NCBI RefSeq assembly: GCF_022829345.1
Contig: NZ_JAKSXV010000098.1
Span: 124,001 to 188,000 of the forward strand
DNA: 64,000 nt
Direction of reading: 5' to 3'
DNA from: Methylobacterium sp. J-090
GTDB lineage: Bacteria > Pseudomonadota > Alphaproteobacteria > Rhizobiales > Beijerinckiaceae
Shown here: positions 7,477 to 16,409 of the stretch, piece after piece
Layout: each line of letters opens with the position of its first letter
Numbering within the stretch: the first letter of the stretch is position 1
Notes under the pieces: generated by a model
Databases searched by the model: none
What the model was told of the DNA's origin: nothing
The model's input: only the letters and a program-made list of their open reading frames with translations
Made by a program: the position numbers and the translations under genes

Positions 7477-8268
7477 ATGCCGCGCTTTGCCGCCAACCTC
7501 ACCCTGATGTTCACCGAACGCCCGTTCCTCGACCGCTTCGCGGCGGCGGCGGAGGCCGGCTTCACGGCTGTCGAGTTCCTGTTCCCCTACGAGCACCCGC
7601 CCGAGGCCATCGCCGAGCGGCTCATTCGGCACGGCCTGACCCAGGCCCTGTTCAACCTGCCGCCGGGCGATTGGGCCGCCGGCGAGCGCGGTCTCGCCGT
7701 TCTGCCGGAGCGGTTTTCGGAGCTGCAGGCGGGCGTCGAGACCGGCCTGCGCTACGCGAAGGCCACCGGCGTCGCCCGGCTCCACCTCATGGCCGGGATG
7801 GCAGATGCCCGCGATCCGCGGGCGCGGGACGCCTACCGCCGCGCCGTCGCCTGGACCGCCGAGCGTCTTTCCCGAGAAAACCTCGACCTCGTGCTGGAGC
7901 CCATCAACGCCCGCAACATGCCGGGCTACTTCCTCGCCGATTTCGGCCACGCCGCCGACCTCATCCGGGACCTGGCCCTGCCGAACCTCAAGCTCCAGTT
8001 CGACCTCTACCATTGCCAGATCCTGCACGGCGACGTGACCACCCACCTGCGCGCGCTCATGCCGATGGTCGGCCACGTCCAGACCGCGAGCGTGCCGGCC
8101 CGCAACGAGCCCGGCACCGGCGAGATGAACGACGCGTTCCTGTTCGCCGAGCTCGACCGCCTCGGCTATGCGGGCTTCGTCGGATGCGAGTACAACCCGG
8201 CGGCCGGCACCGAGGCGGGCCTGGGCTGGTTCGCCCCCTACCGCGCCGGCCAGGGAGCCGGCGCATGA
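7477..8268 (+). CDS. otnI: 2-oxo-tetronate isomerase (hydroxypyruvate isomerase family)
   Basis: This 263-residue TIM-barrel protein resembles hydroxypyruvate isomerase. It starts with MPRFAANLTLMFTE, as those enzymes do. It carries the expected metal-ligand glutamates and histidines (LEPINARNMPGYFL, FDLYHCQILHGD, GHVQTASVPARNEPG, GCEYNPAAGTEAGLGW). In the tetronate pathway OtnI converts 2-oxo-tetronate to 3-oxo-tetronate. It lies between ltnD and otnK, and its TGA stop overlaps the ATG of otnK (ATGA), indicating translational coupling. Hydroxypyruvate isomerase activity cannot be excluded from sequence, but the neighbours favour the tetronate role. Confidence 0.85.
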   Translation: MPRFAANLTLMFTERPFLDRFAAAAEAGFTAVEFLFPYEHPPEAIAERLIRHGLTQALFNLPPGDWAAGERGLAVLPERFSELQAGVETGLRYAKATGVARLHLMAGMADARDPRARDAYRRAVAWTAERLSRENLDLVLEPINARNMPGYFLADFGHAADLIRDLALPNLKLQFDLYHCQILHGDVTTHLRALMPMVGHVQTASVPARNEPGTGEMNDAFLFAELDRLGYAGFVGCEYNPAAGTEAGLGWFAPYRAGQGAGA

Positions 8269-9521
8269 GCCTCGCCCTCGGAGCGGTCGCCGACGACTAT
8301 ACCGGCGCCTCGGACCTCGCAAACACCCTCACCCGGGCAGGCCTGCGCACAGTCCAGACCATCGGCATCCCGGAGGACGATCTCGCCCTGCCGGAAGTCG
8401 ATGCCGTGGTGGTGGCCCTGAAGAGCCGCTCGATCCCGGCCGCCGACGCCGTGGCCCGTTCGCGCGCGGCCGAAACCTGGCTCCGGGCGCGTGGGGCCGG
8501 GCACGTCCTGTTCAAGATCTGCTCGACCTTCGATTCGACGCCAGCCGGCAATATCGGCCCGGTGATGGACGCCCTCAGGGCCGGGCGCATCGCCCTCGTG
8601 ACCCCCGCCTTCCCGGAGACGGGCCGCACGGTCTACCAGGGCCACCTCTTCGTCGGCGGCGTGCCCCTCGACGAGAGCCCGCTCAAGGACCATCCCCTCA
8701 ACCCCATGCGGGACGCCAACCTCGTCCGGGTCCTCGCCCGGCAGAGCGCCGCCCCCGTCGGCCTCGTCGATCTGCCCACCGTCGCGGCCGGCCCGGCGGC
8801 GGTGGCGGCCCGCCTCGCGGCGCTCGCGGCCGACGGCATGGGGGCCGCCATCGCCGACGCGGTGTTCGAATCCGACCTCGAAACCCTCGGGGTCTCGGCG
8901 CTGCACCATCCCCTCTCCGTCGGCGCCTCCGGCCTCGGGCTCGGCCTCGCCCGCGCCCTGGTGGCGGCCGGGCGCGGCGGGCGGAGCACGGACGCGGACA
9001 CCCCCGTCGGCGGCCAGGCCGCCTGCCTCGCCGGCTCCTGCTCGCAGGCGACCCTCGGCCAGATCGCGGCGGCCGAAGCCGTGATGCCGGTGCTGCGCCT
9101 CGATCCCGAACGGGTGCTCGCTGGACCCGAGGCGGTGTCGGACGCCGTCGCCTGGGCCGGGGCGCGGATCGGAACCGGTCCCATCCTCATCGCCAGCAGC
9201 GCCGAGCCGGCCATCGTGCGGGCCCTCCAGGCCCGGCACGGCGGCGAGGCCGTGGGCCACGCCATCGAGGGGGCGCTCGCCGCCCTCGCCGAGGCCCTGG
9301 TGGCGCGGGGCGTGCGCCGCCTCGTCGTCGCCGGGGGCGAGACCTCGGGCGCCGTGGTCGACCGGTTGGGCCTGCGGGCATTCCTGCTCGGGCCGGAGAT
9401 CGCCCCCGGCGTGCCGGTGCTCCTCACCACGGGTGGGGCGACGCCCATGCGCCTCGCCCTCAAATCCGGCAATTTCGGCGGCCCGGACTTTTTTGCTCGC
9501 GCCCTCGCGCTGATGGACTGA
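8265..9521 (+). CDS. otnK: 3-oxo-tetronate kinase (four-carbon acid sugar kinase)
   Basis: This 418-residue protein belongs to the four-carbon acid sugar kinase family (formerly DUF1537). The N-terminal domain begins with the signature GAVADDYTGASDLANTL and contains the substrate-binding stretch FKICSTFDSTPAGNIGPVMD. The C-terminal nucleotide-binding domain ends with VAGGETSGAVVDRLGL, followed by TTGGATPMRLALKSGNFGGPDFF. It phosphorylates 3-oxo-tetronate at O4 with ATP, giving the substrate of OtnC. The ATG overlaps the otnI stop by four bases. A DtnK- or LtnK-like specificity is less likely because otnI and otnC are present and pdxA2 is absent. Confidence 0.9.
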   Translation: MSLALGAVADDYTGASDLANTLTRAGLRTVQTIGIPEDDLALPEVDAVVVALKSRSIPAADAVARSRAAETWLRARGAGHVLFKICSTFDSTPAGNIGPVMDALRAGRIALVTPAFPETGRTVYQGHLFVGGVPLDESPLKDHPLNPMRDANLVRVLARQSAAPVGLVDLPTVAAGPAAVAARLAALAADGMGAAIADAVFESDLETLGVSALHHPLSVGASGLGLGLARALVAAGRGGRSTDADTPVGGQAACLAGSCSQATLGQIAAAEAVMPVLRLDPERVLAGPEAVSDAVAWAGARIGTGPILIASSAEPAIVRALQARHGGEAVGHAIEGALAALAEALVARGVRRLVVAGGETSGAVVDRLGLRAFLLGPEIAPGVPVLLTTGGATPMRLALKSGNFGGPDFFARALALMD

Positions 9522-9576
9522 CACAGTCTTCGTCAGATCAGTCCGGCGCTTCTGGAAATCGCTGAAGGACGAGGGG

Positions 9577-9612
9577 AAGCACGGGTCCCCTCTCCTTCCA
9601 GGAGAGGGAGCG
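9577..9612. repeat. GC-rich palindromic intergenic repeat, family 2, copy A
   Basis: GAAGCACG is followed by a near-perfect palindrome, CCCCTCTCCTTCC and its mirror AGGAGAGGG (9587-9608), in the 164-base gap between otnK and denD. The same unit, including the GAAGCACG flank, recurs at 29203-29307. It may act as a hairpin affecting expression of denD relative to otnK, or it may simply be a dispersed repeat. Confidence 0.65.
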
Positions 9613-9685
9613 CGGCGCGACTGCTTGATCTGAAGCGATCGAACGAATTTCAGTTGACCTCCAGCGATTGTGAAAGGAACGCCCC

Positions 9686-10639
9686 ATGCACGCCCTGATC
9701 CTCGGCGCTGCCGGCATGATCGGCCGCCGCCTCACCGCCGCCCTGGTGTCGGAAGGTCGCTTCGACGCCCTGACCCTCGTCGATATCGCCGCCCCCGAAG
9801 CACCGGCGGACTTCGCCGGGCAGGTCCATCGGGCCGGCCTCGACCTGTCGGCCCCGGGTGGCGCAGAGGCTGCCGTCGCCGGCCGCCCGGACGTGATCTT
9901 CCACCTCGCCGCCATTGTCTCGGGCGAGGCCGAGGCCGATCTCGAGAAGGGCTACCGGGTCAACCTCGACGGCACCCGGCTCCTCCTCGACGCCGTCCGG
10001 CGCGTCGGCGACGGCTACCGTCCCCGCGTGGTGTTCACCTCGTCGCTCGCCGTGTTCGGTCCGCCCCTGCCGGGCGTGATTCCCGACGACATGATCCTGA
10101 CCCCGGCGACCTCCTACGGCACGCAGAAGGCCATGGGCGAGCTGCTGCTGTCGGATTACAGCCGGCGCGGGATCGTCGACGGCATCGGCCTGCGCCTGCC
10201 GACCATTTGCGTCCGACCGGGGCTGCCCAACCGCGCGGCCTCGGGCTTCTTCTCCGGCATTATCCGCGAGCCGCTGGCTGGCAAGGAGGCGGTCCTGCCG
10301 GTGCCCGACACCGTGCGGCACTGGTTCGCGAGCCCGCGCGCGGCCACGAATTTCCTGCTGCACGCCGCGCGGATCGATCTTTCGGCCTTGGGCACAAGCC
10401 GCAACCTGACGATGCCGGGCCTGTCCGTCACCGTGGCGGAAGCGATCGAGGCCCTGCGCCGGGCTGCCGGGGACCGCGCCGTCGCGCTGATCCGGCGCGA
10501 GCCCGATACGGCGATCCGCGCCATCGTGGAGACCTGGCCCGAGGCTTTCGCCACCGAGCGCGCCCTGGCCCTGGGCTTTTCCGGCGACACCTCGTTCGAC
10601 GACCTCGTCGCCCTGCACATCGCCGAGACCGGGCTCTGA
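9686..10639 (+). CDS. denD: D-erythronate dehydrogenase (extended SDR family)
   Basis: This 317-residue protein is an extended short-chain dehydrogenase/epimerase-type enzyme. It has the NAD-binding GAAGMIG motif (residues 8-14), HLAAIVSG, the active-site serine region FTSSLAVFG (around 117-125), and the YxxxK pair Tyr144/Lys148 in SYGTQK. DenD oxidises D-erythronate at C2 to 2-oxo-tetronate, feeding the same OtnI-OtnK-OtnC route as LtnD. It follows otnK after 164 bases that include a palindromic repeat, and has its own ribosome-binding site (AAAGGAACG). Its stop codon directly abuts the stop of the convergent tadC gene, with no terminator between. Confidence 0.85.
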   Translation: MHALILGAAGMIGRRLTAALVSEGRFDALTLVDIAAPEAPADFAGQVHRAGLDLSAPGGAEAAVAGRPDVIFHLAAIVSGEAEADLEKGYRVNLDGTRLLLDAVRRVGDGYRPRVVFTSSLAVFGPPLPGVIPDDMILTPATSYGTQKAMGELLLSDYSRRGIVDGIGLRLPTICVRPGLPNRAASGFFSGIIREPLAGKEAVLPVPDTVRHWFASPRAATNFLLHAARIDLSALGTSRNLTMPGLSVTVAEAIEALRRAAGDRAVALIRREPDTAIRAIVETWPEAFATERALALGFSGDTSFDDLVALHIAETGL

Positions 10640-11611
10640 CTACTTGAACACCTGGATCATCGCCGGGGTGAGGATCACGACGAACAGCACCGGCAGGAAG
10701 AACAGGATCATCGGCACGGTGAGCTTGGGCGGCAGGGCGGCGGCCTTCTTCTCGGCCTCGTTCATCCGGGTGTCGCGGCTCTCCTGGGAGAGCACCCGCA
10801 GGGCCTGGCCGACGGGCGTGCCGTAGCGCTCGGCCTGGATCAGGGCGGTGGTCACCGCCTTCACCGGGTCGAGGCCCGTGCGGGTGGCCAGATTTTCGAA
10901 GGCGAGGCGCCGGTCGGGCAGGAACGACAGCTCGGCCGTCATCACCGCCAGTTCCTCGGCGAGCACGATGGACTGGGTCGCGATCTCCGTGCTCACCCGC
11001 CGGAAGGCGTGCTCGACCGACATGCCGGATTCGACGCAGATCAGGCTGAGATCGAGGGCGTCGGGCCAGGCCTTGCGGATCTCGGTCTGGCGCTTCTTGG
11101 TGGCGTTAAGGAGGTAGAGTTCGGGCGCCTTGATCCCGAGAAGCACGGCCGCGATCACCATCATGGCGCGGATCGCCACGGGCTGGTCGATCACCTTGAG
11201 GACGAAGAGATACAGGATCGCCGCCGCCAGCATGGCGATGGGGCTCACCATGCGGAAGAACAGGAACCCGGTCTCGGCACCGGGCGAGCGGTAGCCGGCC
11301 ATGAGCAGCTGCTGGCGCGCCGTCTCGGTGCCGAGCCAGCGGCTCAGGTTGAACTGCTCCACCACGCGCTTCATGTAGGCTTTCGGCGCCACCCGCAGGG
11401 TCGCCTTGGCGGCGCTGTTCGACAGGCGCTCGCGCTCGCGCTGACGCAGTTCCTCGCGCTCCTCGCCGACCATCTTCATGCGCCGGCCGAGTCGGTCCGG
11501 CTCGAGGAGCGGCTGGAGCAGGGCGAACGCGGTGGCCGCCGCCGCGATGCCGCTGAGCGCCATGCCGAGGAACCGCGGGTCGGTGAACTTGGTGGCGATG
11601 GTGTCCAGCAT
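10640..11611 (-). CDS. tadC: Tad pilus platform protein TadC (type II secretion F domain)
   Basis: This 323-residue inner-membrane protein has an N-terminal membrane segment, a charged coiled stretch (GEEREELRQRERERL), a type II secretion system F domain (about 185-310) and a final membrane helix (PMILFFLPVLFVVILTPAMI). TadC partners TadB to form the platform on which the CpaF ATPase drives Flp pilus assembly. The ATG at 11611 is preferred over a GTG 30 bases upstream because it matches the family N-terminus and has GAAAG upstream. It is the last gene of the minus-strand tad cluster and is separated from tadB by a 100-base repeat. Its TAG stop touches the denD stop. Confidence 0.88.
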   Translation of the reverse strand: MLDTIATKFTDPRFLGMALSGIAAAATAFALLQPLLEPDRLGRRMKMVGEEREELRQRERERLSNSAAKATLRVAPKAYMKRVVEQFNLSRWLGTETARQQLLMAGYRSPGAETGFLFFRMVSPIAMLAAAILYLFVLKVIDQPVAIRAMMVIAAVLLGIKAPELYLLNATKKRQTEIRKAWPDALDLSLICVESGMSVEHAFRRVSTEIATQSIVLAEELAVMTAELSFLPDRRLAFENLATRTGLDPVKAVTTALIQAERYGTPVGQALRVLSQESRDTRMNEAEKKAAALPPKLTVPMILFFLPVLFVVILTPAMIQVFK

Positions 11612-11651
11612 GGCGGGCTTTCGAAAAGTCGCGCGCGTCACGTACCAAACC

Positions 11652-11752
11652 CGGTCGATCCCGTCGGGATGGCGGATCTGGGCTTCGCTCGGACGCCGCG
11701 CGGGGCTTGTCCGATCCAGCCGCCGCTCCGATCGAGCGGCGGCCGTCTCAGA
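11652..11752. repeat. 100-base intergenic repeat, family 3, copy A
   Basis: This segment is nearly identical to 18950-19049. Both start with a GATCCC-TCGGGATGG block, contain GGCGGATCTGGGCTTCGCTC, and finish with GGCCGTCTCAGA. In both copies the TCA near the end is the stop codon of a minus-strand pilus gene (here tadB at 11748). This copy holds a perfect hairpin, GCCGCCGCTC/GAGCGGCGGC, at about 11719-11743, so it may work as a 3'-end signal for tadB. Confidence 0.75.
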
Positions 11753-12716
11753 AGTCGAAGCTGATCATCTTCTTCATGGTGAAGATTCCGATGGACATCC
11801 AGATCGCCGAGGCGACGAGGCCGAGCTTGCCGAGATCCGTGGTCCACAGGAGCGAGATGTAGTCGGGGCTGGCGACGTAGGTCAGGGTCGCGACGACGAA
11901 GGGCAGGGCCGCGATGATGGCGCCCGACGCCTTGGCCTCCATGCTCATCGCCTGGATCTTGCCGGCCATCTTCTTGCGCTCGCGCAGGACGCGGGAGAGG
12001 TTGGAGAGGGCCTCCGACAGGTTGCCGCCGGATTTCGCCTGGATGCCGATGACGATGGCGAAGAAATTCACGTCGGAGACCGGCACCCGCTCGTGCATCG
12101 TCACCAGCGCTTCGCCGATCGACAGGCCGAGGGTCTGGGACTCGACCACGATCCGGAACTCGGAGCGGATCGGCTCCTCGGCCTCGCGCGAGATGATGCG
12201 GAAGCAGTCGCCCACCGGGATCCCGGCGCGCACGCCGCGGGTGATGATGTCGATGGCGGTGGGCAACTCGGTGATGAAGCGCGCCACACGGCGTTTGCGC
12301 ATATAGGCGAGGAACCACATCGGCAGGCCGAGGCCGCCGGCGAACACGGCCGCGATCCCCGCCGGGACGCTGCTCGTCCCGAGGTAGATCACGGCGCCGG
12401 CGAGGAAGGCCAGCAGGCCGGAGACGACGTAGTACTTCTCCCTGGTCCAGCTCAGGCCGGCGCGGGCGATCTTGAGTTCCAGGCTGACGCGGGTGCCGGC
12501 CTTCTTCGCCTCGATCTCCTTGAGGCTCTTGGCCACCTGCTCGCGGCGGCTGGTGGTCACGGCGCGCGCATGGCCCGACGACGTGGCGACGCTGACAGCC
12601 TTGCGGCGCTGGCTCACGCGCTTCTCGCCGGTCAGGAGCGGCGTGAGCACGACCCAGGCGACGGCGCCGGCGGCGAGGGCCGCGAGTCCGGCGGCCAGCG
12701 GCAGGTTGGCGCTCAT
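11748..12716 (-). CDS. tadB: Tad pilus platform protein TadB (type II secretion F domain)
   Basis: This 322-residue inner-membrane protein has an N-terminal membrane helix (residues 5-25) and a basic cytoplasmic linker with the sequence SQRRKAVSVATSSGHARAVT. Two helices around 115-150 follow, then an F domain (about 160-285) and a C-terminal helix ending KKMISFDF. It forms a heteromeric platform with TadC. The gene starts 31 bases after cpaF. The stop codon lies inside the conserved right end of the family 3 repeat. Confidence 0.9.
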   Translation of the reverse strand: MSANLPLAAGLAALAAGAVAWVVLTPLLTGEKRVSQRRKAVSVATSSGHARAVTTSRREQVAKSLKEIEAKKAGTRVSLELKIARAGLSWTREKYYVVSGLLAFLAGAVIYLGTSSVPAGIAAVFAGGLGLPMWFLAYMRKRRVARFITELPTAIDIITRGVRAGIPVGDCFRIISREAEEPIRSEFRIVVESQTLGLSIGEALVTMHERVPVSDVNFFAIVIGIQAKSGGNLSEALSNLSRVLRERKKMAGKIQAMSMEAKASGAIIAALPFVVATLTYVASPDYISLLWTTDLGKLGLVASAIWMSIGIFTMKKMISFDF

Positions 12717-12747
12717 GGCGCGCCCTGCACGGGCGGGGACGGGGCGG

Positions 12748-14196
12748 TCACAGGTCGCGCTCCTCCAGGACGGCGGCGGCGTCGAGGGCCGCGGCCAGGG
12801 CCTTCTCCTCGCCGTAGTAGCGCGCCCGCTCCCAGAAGCGCGGGCGGCCGATGCCGGTGGAGCGGTGGCGCCCGATGAGCTTGCCGTTCTGATCCTCGCC
12901 GAGGATGTCGTAGAGGAACAGGTCCTGGGTGATGATGACGTCGCCCTCCATCCCCATCACCTCGGTGATGTGGGTGATGCGCCGCGAGCCGTCGCGCAGG
13001 CGGGTCGCCTGGACGATGATGTCGATGGAGCCGCAGATCATCTCCCGCAGGGTGCGCGACGGCAGGGTGAATCCGCCCATGGTGATCATCGATTCGAGGC
13101 GGCTCAGGGCCTCGCGCGGTGAGTTGGCGTGGAGCGTCCCCATGGAGCCGTCATGGCCGGTGTTCATGGCCTGGAGGAGATCGAACGCCTCCGGGCCGCG
13201 GACCTCGCCGACGATGATCCGCTCGGGCCGCATGCGCAGGCAGTTCTTGACGAGGTCGCGCATGGTGACCTGGCCCGAGCCCTCCATGTTGGGCGGCCGG
13301 GTCTCGAGGCGCACCACGTGGGCCTGCTGGAGCTGCAGTTCGGCCGCGTCCTCGCAGGTGATGATGCGCTCGTCGTGGTCGATGTAGGCAGTGAGGCAGT
13401 TCAGCAGCGTGGTCTTGCCCGAGCCGGTGCCGCCCGAGATGACGACGTTGCAGCGCACCCGGCCGATGATCTGCAGGATGCGCGCGCCCTCCGGTGAGAT
13501 CGCCCCGAAGGTGACGAGCTGGTCGAGGGTGAGCTTGTCCTTCTTGAACTTGCGGATGGTCAGCACCGGGCCGTCGATGGCGAGCGGCGGCGCGATGATG
13601 TTGACGCGCGATCCGTCGGGCAGGCGCGCGTCGCAGATCGGCGAGGCCTCGTCGACGCGTCGCCCCACCTGGCTGACGATGCGCTGGCAGATGTTCATGA
13701 GTTGCTGGTTGTCGCGGAACCGCACGCCCGTGAGCTGGATCTTGCCGCCGACCTCGATGAAGGCCCGGTTGGCGCCGTTGACCATGATGTCGGCGATGTC
13801 GTCGCGCATCAGCAGCGGCTCGAGGGGGCCGTAGCCGAGGACGTCGTTGCAGATGTCGTCGAGCAGGTCCTCCTGCTCGTTGATGGACAGGACGATGTTC
13901 TTGAGGCCGATGATCTCCGAGACGATGTCGCGGATTTCCTCGCGGGCGGATTCCGCGTCGAGGCGGGCGAGCTGCGCCAGGTCGATGGCCTCGATCAGCG
14001 CGCCGAAGATCATGCTCTTCGTGCGGAAGTAATCCTCGGACTTGGCCGCCTCCACCACGGGCTGGACGGGTTTCGGCGCCTCGACGCGCGTGCGGGCCGC
14101 CGGCTCCTCGAAGACGGGCTGCGGGGTCGCCGGGCGCGGAGCGAGGTGCATCGGGGCGACCTGCACGGCCGCGGCACCCTGTCGCCTACCGAACAT
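12748..14196 (-). CDS. cpaF: Tad pilus assembly ATPase CpaF/TadA
   Basis: This 482-residue protein is the type II/IV secretion-type hexameric ATPase that powers Flp pilus assembly. It has a proline-rich N-terminal leader (about 1-55) and a conserved N-terminal domain (DDICNDVLGYGPLEPLL). The catalytic core carries Walker A (GGTGSGKTTLLN), the Asp box (TCEDAAELQL), Walker B (ERIIVGEVRGPEAFD) and the His box (GHDGSMGTLHANS). All catalytic motifs look intact. It is flanked by cpaE upstream (33-base gap) and tadB downstream (31-base gap), the canonical order. Confidence 0.95.
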   Translation of the reverse strand: MFGRRQGAAAVQVAPMHLAPRPATPQPVFEEPAARTRVEAPKPVQPVVEAAKSEDYFRTKSMIFGALIEAIDLAQLARLDAESAREEIRDIVSEIIGLKNIVLSINEQEDLLDDICNDVLGYGPLEPLLMRDDIADIMVNGANRAFIEVGGKIQLTGVRFRDNQQLMNICQRIVSQVGRRVDEASPICDARLPDGSRVNIIAPPLAIDGPVLTIRKFKKDKLTLDQLVTFGAISPEGARILQIIGRVRCNVVISGGTGSGKTTLLNCLTAYIDHDERIITCEDAAELQLQQAHVVRLETRPPNMEGSGQVTMRDLVKNCLRMRPERIIVGEVRGPEAFDLLQAMNTGHDGSMGTLHANSPREALSRLESMITMGGFTLPSRTLREMICGSIDIIVQATRLRDGSRRITHITEVMGMEGDVIITQDLFLYDILGEDQNGKLIGRHRSTGIGRPRFWERARYYGEEKALAAALDAAAVLEERDL

Positions 14197-14229
14197 GGCG
14201 CGTTCCTGCGGTGGGGTGGGTCGCGCGCA

Positions 14230-15474
14230 TCACGAGGCCTTGCGACGCTGGAGCCGGGACAGGAGCGGCTCCAGGAGGGTGTTGCGCGGCCGCCGCGTCT
14301 CGGGACGCCCGATGAGGGTGGCGGCGATGTCCGAGAGCACGTCCGTGGCCTTGGCCCCGGCCTGCACCTCGGCGATCATCTGCCCGTTGTTCGCCGCCGT
14401 ACCGAACAGGGCCGGATCGAACGGCAGGCTCGCGGTGATCGTGATGTCGAGGGCCTTGCCGAACTCGGCCACGCTGATCTCCGGGCGCTTCGCCATGCCG
14501 ACGCCGTTCAGCACCACGCGGGCCTTGCGGTCGTTGGGCCGGTTCTGCTGCAGCATCGTCAGCATGTTCTTGGTGTTGCGGAGGGAAGCGAGCTCGGGCG
14601 CGCTGACGATCAGGATCTCGTCGGCCGAAACGAGGAGGCGCTTCGTCCAGGCGGACCAGACATGGGGCACGTCGAGGACGACGCACGGGACCGTGCCGCG
14701 CAGGAGGTCGATGACGGCGTCGAGGGCGGGTTCGGACAGGTCGATGGTCCGGTCAAGGGTCGCGGGCGCGGCGAGCAGGCTGAGGTTGTCGCTGCACTTC
14801 GACAGGAGGCGGTCGAGGAGGTTGGCGTCGAGGCGCTCGGGCGCGAACACCGCCTCGGCGATGCCCTGGGGCGGGTCCTGGTTGAAGTTCAGGCTCGCGG
14901 TGCCGAAGGCGATGTCGAGGTCGGCGATGACGGTCGCGGTGTCCTGCTCCCGGGCGATGGTCCAGGCGAGGTTGTGGGCGAGGGTGGAGGCCCCGACGCC
15001 GCCCTTGGCGCCCACCACCGCGATGGTGCGGCCGACGGGCTTGGCGCCCGGGGCGGTGAACAGGTCCGACACCGCCTGGATCAGCGCGATGGAATCGACG
15101 GGCGCCATGAGGTACTCGCTCACCCCGCGCTGGATGAACTGCCGGTAGAGCATCACGTCGTTGATGTGGCCGATGACGATGACCTTGGTGCCGGCGTCGC
15201 AGACCTCCGCCAGGGAATCGAGGCACTCGATGGGGCGCGATTTCGCCCCTTGCGTCTCGATGACGATGACGTTCGGGGTCGGCGCGTGGCGATACGCCTC
15301 GACGGCGGCGGCCCCACCGCCCATCTGCACCTTCACGTGCGCCTTCTGCATGCGCCGGTCGGAGCTCGCGGCCTCGATCACGGCCGCCGTGTCCTGGGTC
15401 TCGCAGAAGGCCTGGATCGTGATCCGCGGCACCGGGGCGATGAGGCGCTCGGGTGTCTGGTTCGGGTCGACCAT
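14230..15474 (-). CDS. cpaE: Tad pilus localisation protein CpaE (MinD/ParA-like)
   Basis: This 414-residue protein has an atypical receiver-like N-terminal domain (about 20-150), including VIVIGHINDVMLYRQFIQRG, and a MinD/ParA-type ATPase domain with the deviant Walker A motif VVGAKGGVGASTLAHNLAW. CpaE/TadZ proteins place the pilus machinery at a cell pole. The ATG at 15474 is chosen because the frame upstream is arginine/proline-rich and looks non-coding, and an ACGAGAG ribosome-binding site lies just before it. Upstream bases 15475-15600 contain GC-rich dyad sequence between cpaD and cpaE. Confidence 0.9.
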   Translation of the reverse strand: MVDPNQTPERLIAPVPRITIQAFCETQDTAAVIEAASSDRRMQKAHVKVQMGGGAAAVEAYRHAPTPNVIVIETQGAKSRPIECLDSLAEVCDAGTKVIVIGHINDVMLYRQFIQRGVSEYLMAPVDSIALIQAVSDLFTAPGAKPVGRTIAVVGAKGGVGASTLAHNLAWTIAREQDTATVIADLDIAFGTASLNFNQDPPQGIAEAVFAPERLDANLLDRLLSKCSDNLSLLAAPATLDRTIDLSEPALDAVIDLLRGTVPCVVLDVPHVWSAWTKRLLVSADEILIVSAPELASLRNTKNMLTMLQQNRPNDRKARVVLNGVGMAKRPEISVAEFGKALDITITASLPFDPALFGTAANNGQMIAEVQAGAKATDVLSDIAATLIGRPETRRPRNTLLEPLLSRLQRRKAS

Positions 15475-15600
15475 GGCTCTCGTTCCGGTTGAAGTTGCCC
15501 CCGAGGGGGCTCTGGGGCTCGCGGTCTTCGTTCGGGGCGCCGATCCCCGGCGCAACTTCCCCGGAGAGTGCCCCGGGAGGGGCACACGCCCGGAGAAATC

Positions 15601-16359
15601 CTACTGGGAGAGCTGTGATTTCACGTCGGCCTTGCCATCCTGGCGCCAGGGAATTGACGGATCATTTCCGTTGCGCACTTTCTCGATGTTCTTCGTGCGC
15701 CGGATGGTGTCGATCCGGCCCTCGGGACGGCCGCGAACGAGGTCGATGGGATCGGCGACCTGGGCGGCGATGTTCGTCTGCGTGGCGCAGCCGAGGTTCC
15801 AGTGGGGCTCGTTGCGCCCACTGAAGGCGGCGTCGCCGACGCCGAGATCCTGCGGCCACAGCCCGCACTGGCTCGCGACCTTGGCCTCCATGCGTTGGAA
15901 GCTCAGGCGCAGGGGGGCGACCAGGTTCGGGCTCGTCGCGAGGTAGTTCGTCACCACGAACTGGCCCGGCCCAACGCCACTCTCCGCGCCCATCCGGCGG
16001 ATCGCCGCGCCGGTGCGCTCGACGGCGGCGCCCACGGCCGGGGCCACGCCGCGCGGCATGTCGAGGACCAGGGTGCCACGGCCGTAGCGGCGGAACTCGA
16101 GGAGGAACGCGTCGATGTCGGCGGCCTGGCGCGGGTCGATATGACCGGTGCCGGTGACGAAGACGTCGAGGCTGCGCGAGGCGTCCGTGAGGGCGATGGG
16201 GTGCCGGGCCCGGTAGTCGATGGGATAGAGCGAGCCCGTCGTCGCCGGGGCGCGGGTCTGGCACGCGCCGAGGAGCGCCGTCAGGGCGGCGAGCGCGGCC
16301 AGGGTCCTGGGCGAGAGGATCTTGGGCGCCAGGATCTTCGGCGAGGGGGACGGGAGCAT
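15601..16359 (-). CDS. cpaD: Tad pilus lipoprotein CpaD
   Basis: This 252-residue protein begins with a long lipoprotein signal: a hydrophobic stretch LAALAALTALLGAC ends in a lipobox cysteine near residue 33. The mature part (SLDVFVTGTGHIDPRQAADI, then GAESGVGPGQFVVTNYLA and the C-terminal NLGCATQTNIAAQVADPIDL) matches the CpaD/RcpB family of outer-membrane-associated pilus biogenesis lipoproteins, which support the CpaC secretin. It lies between cpaC and cpaE with gaps of 50 and 126 bases. Confidence 0.88.
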   Translation of the reverse strand: MLPSPSPKILAPKILSPRTLAALAALTALLGACQTRAPATTGSLYPIDYRARHPIALTDASRSLDVFVTGTGHIDPRQAADIDAFLLEFRRYGRGTLVLDMPRGVAPAVGAAVERTGAAIRRMGAESGVGPGQFVVTNYLATSPNLVAPLRLSFQRMEAKVASQCGLWPQDLGVGDAAFSGRNEPHWNLGCATQTNIAAQVADPIDLVRGRPEGRIDTIRRTKNIEKVRNGNDPSIPWRQDGKADVKSQLSQ

Positions 16360-16409
16360 GGAAGGGGTCCTGGCGGAACGGGGGCCGGGTCTGTGACGGG
16401 TCGGGCGGT

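Noticed and set aside
8168..9565. Long arginine/proline-rich frame across otnK
   Set aside because: It is a high-GC shadow of otnK in another frame, with no family resemblance.
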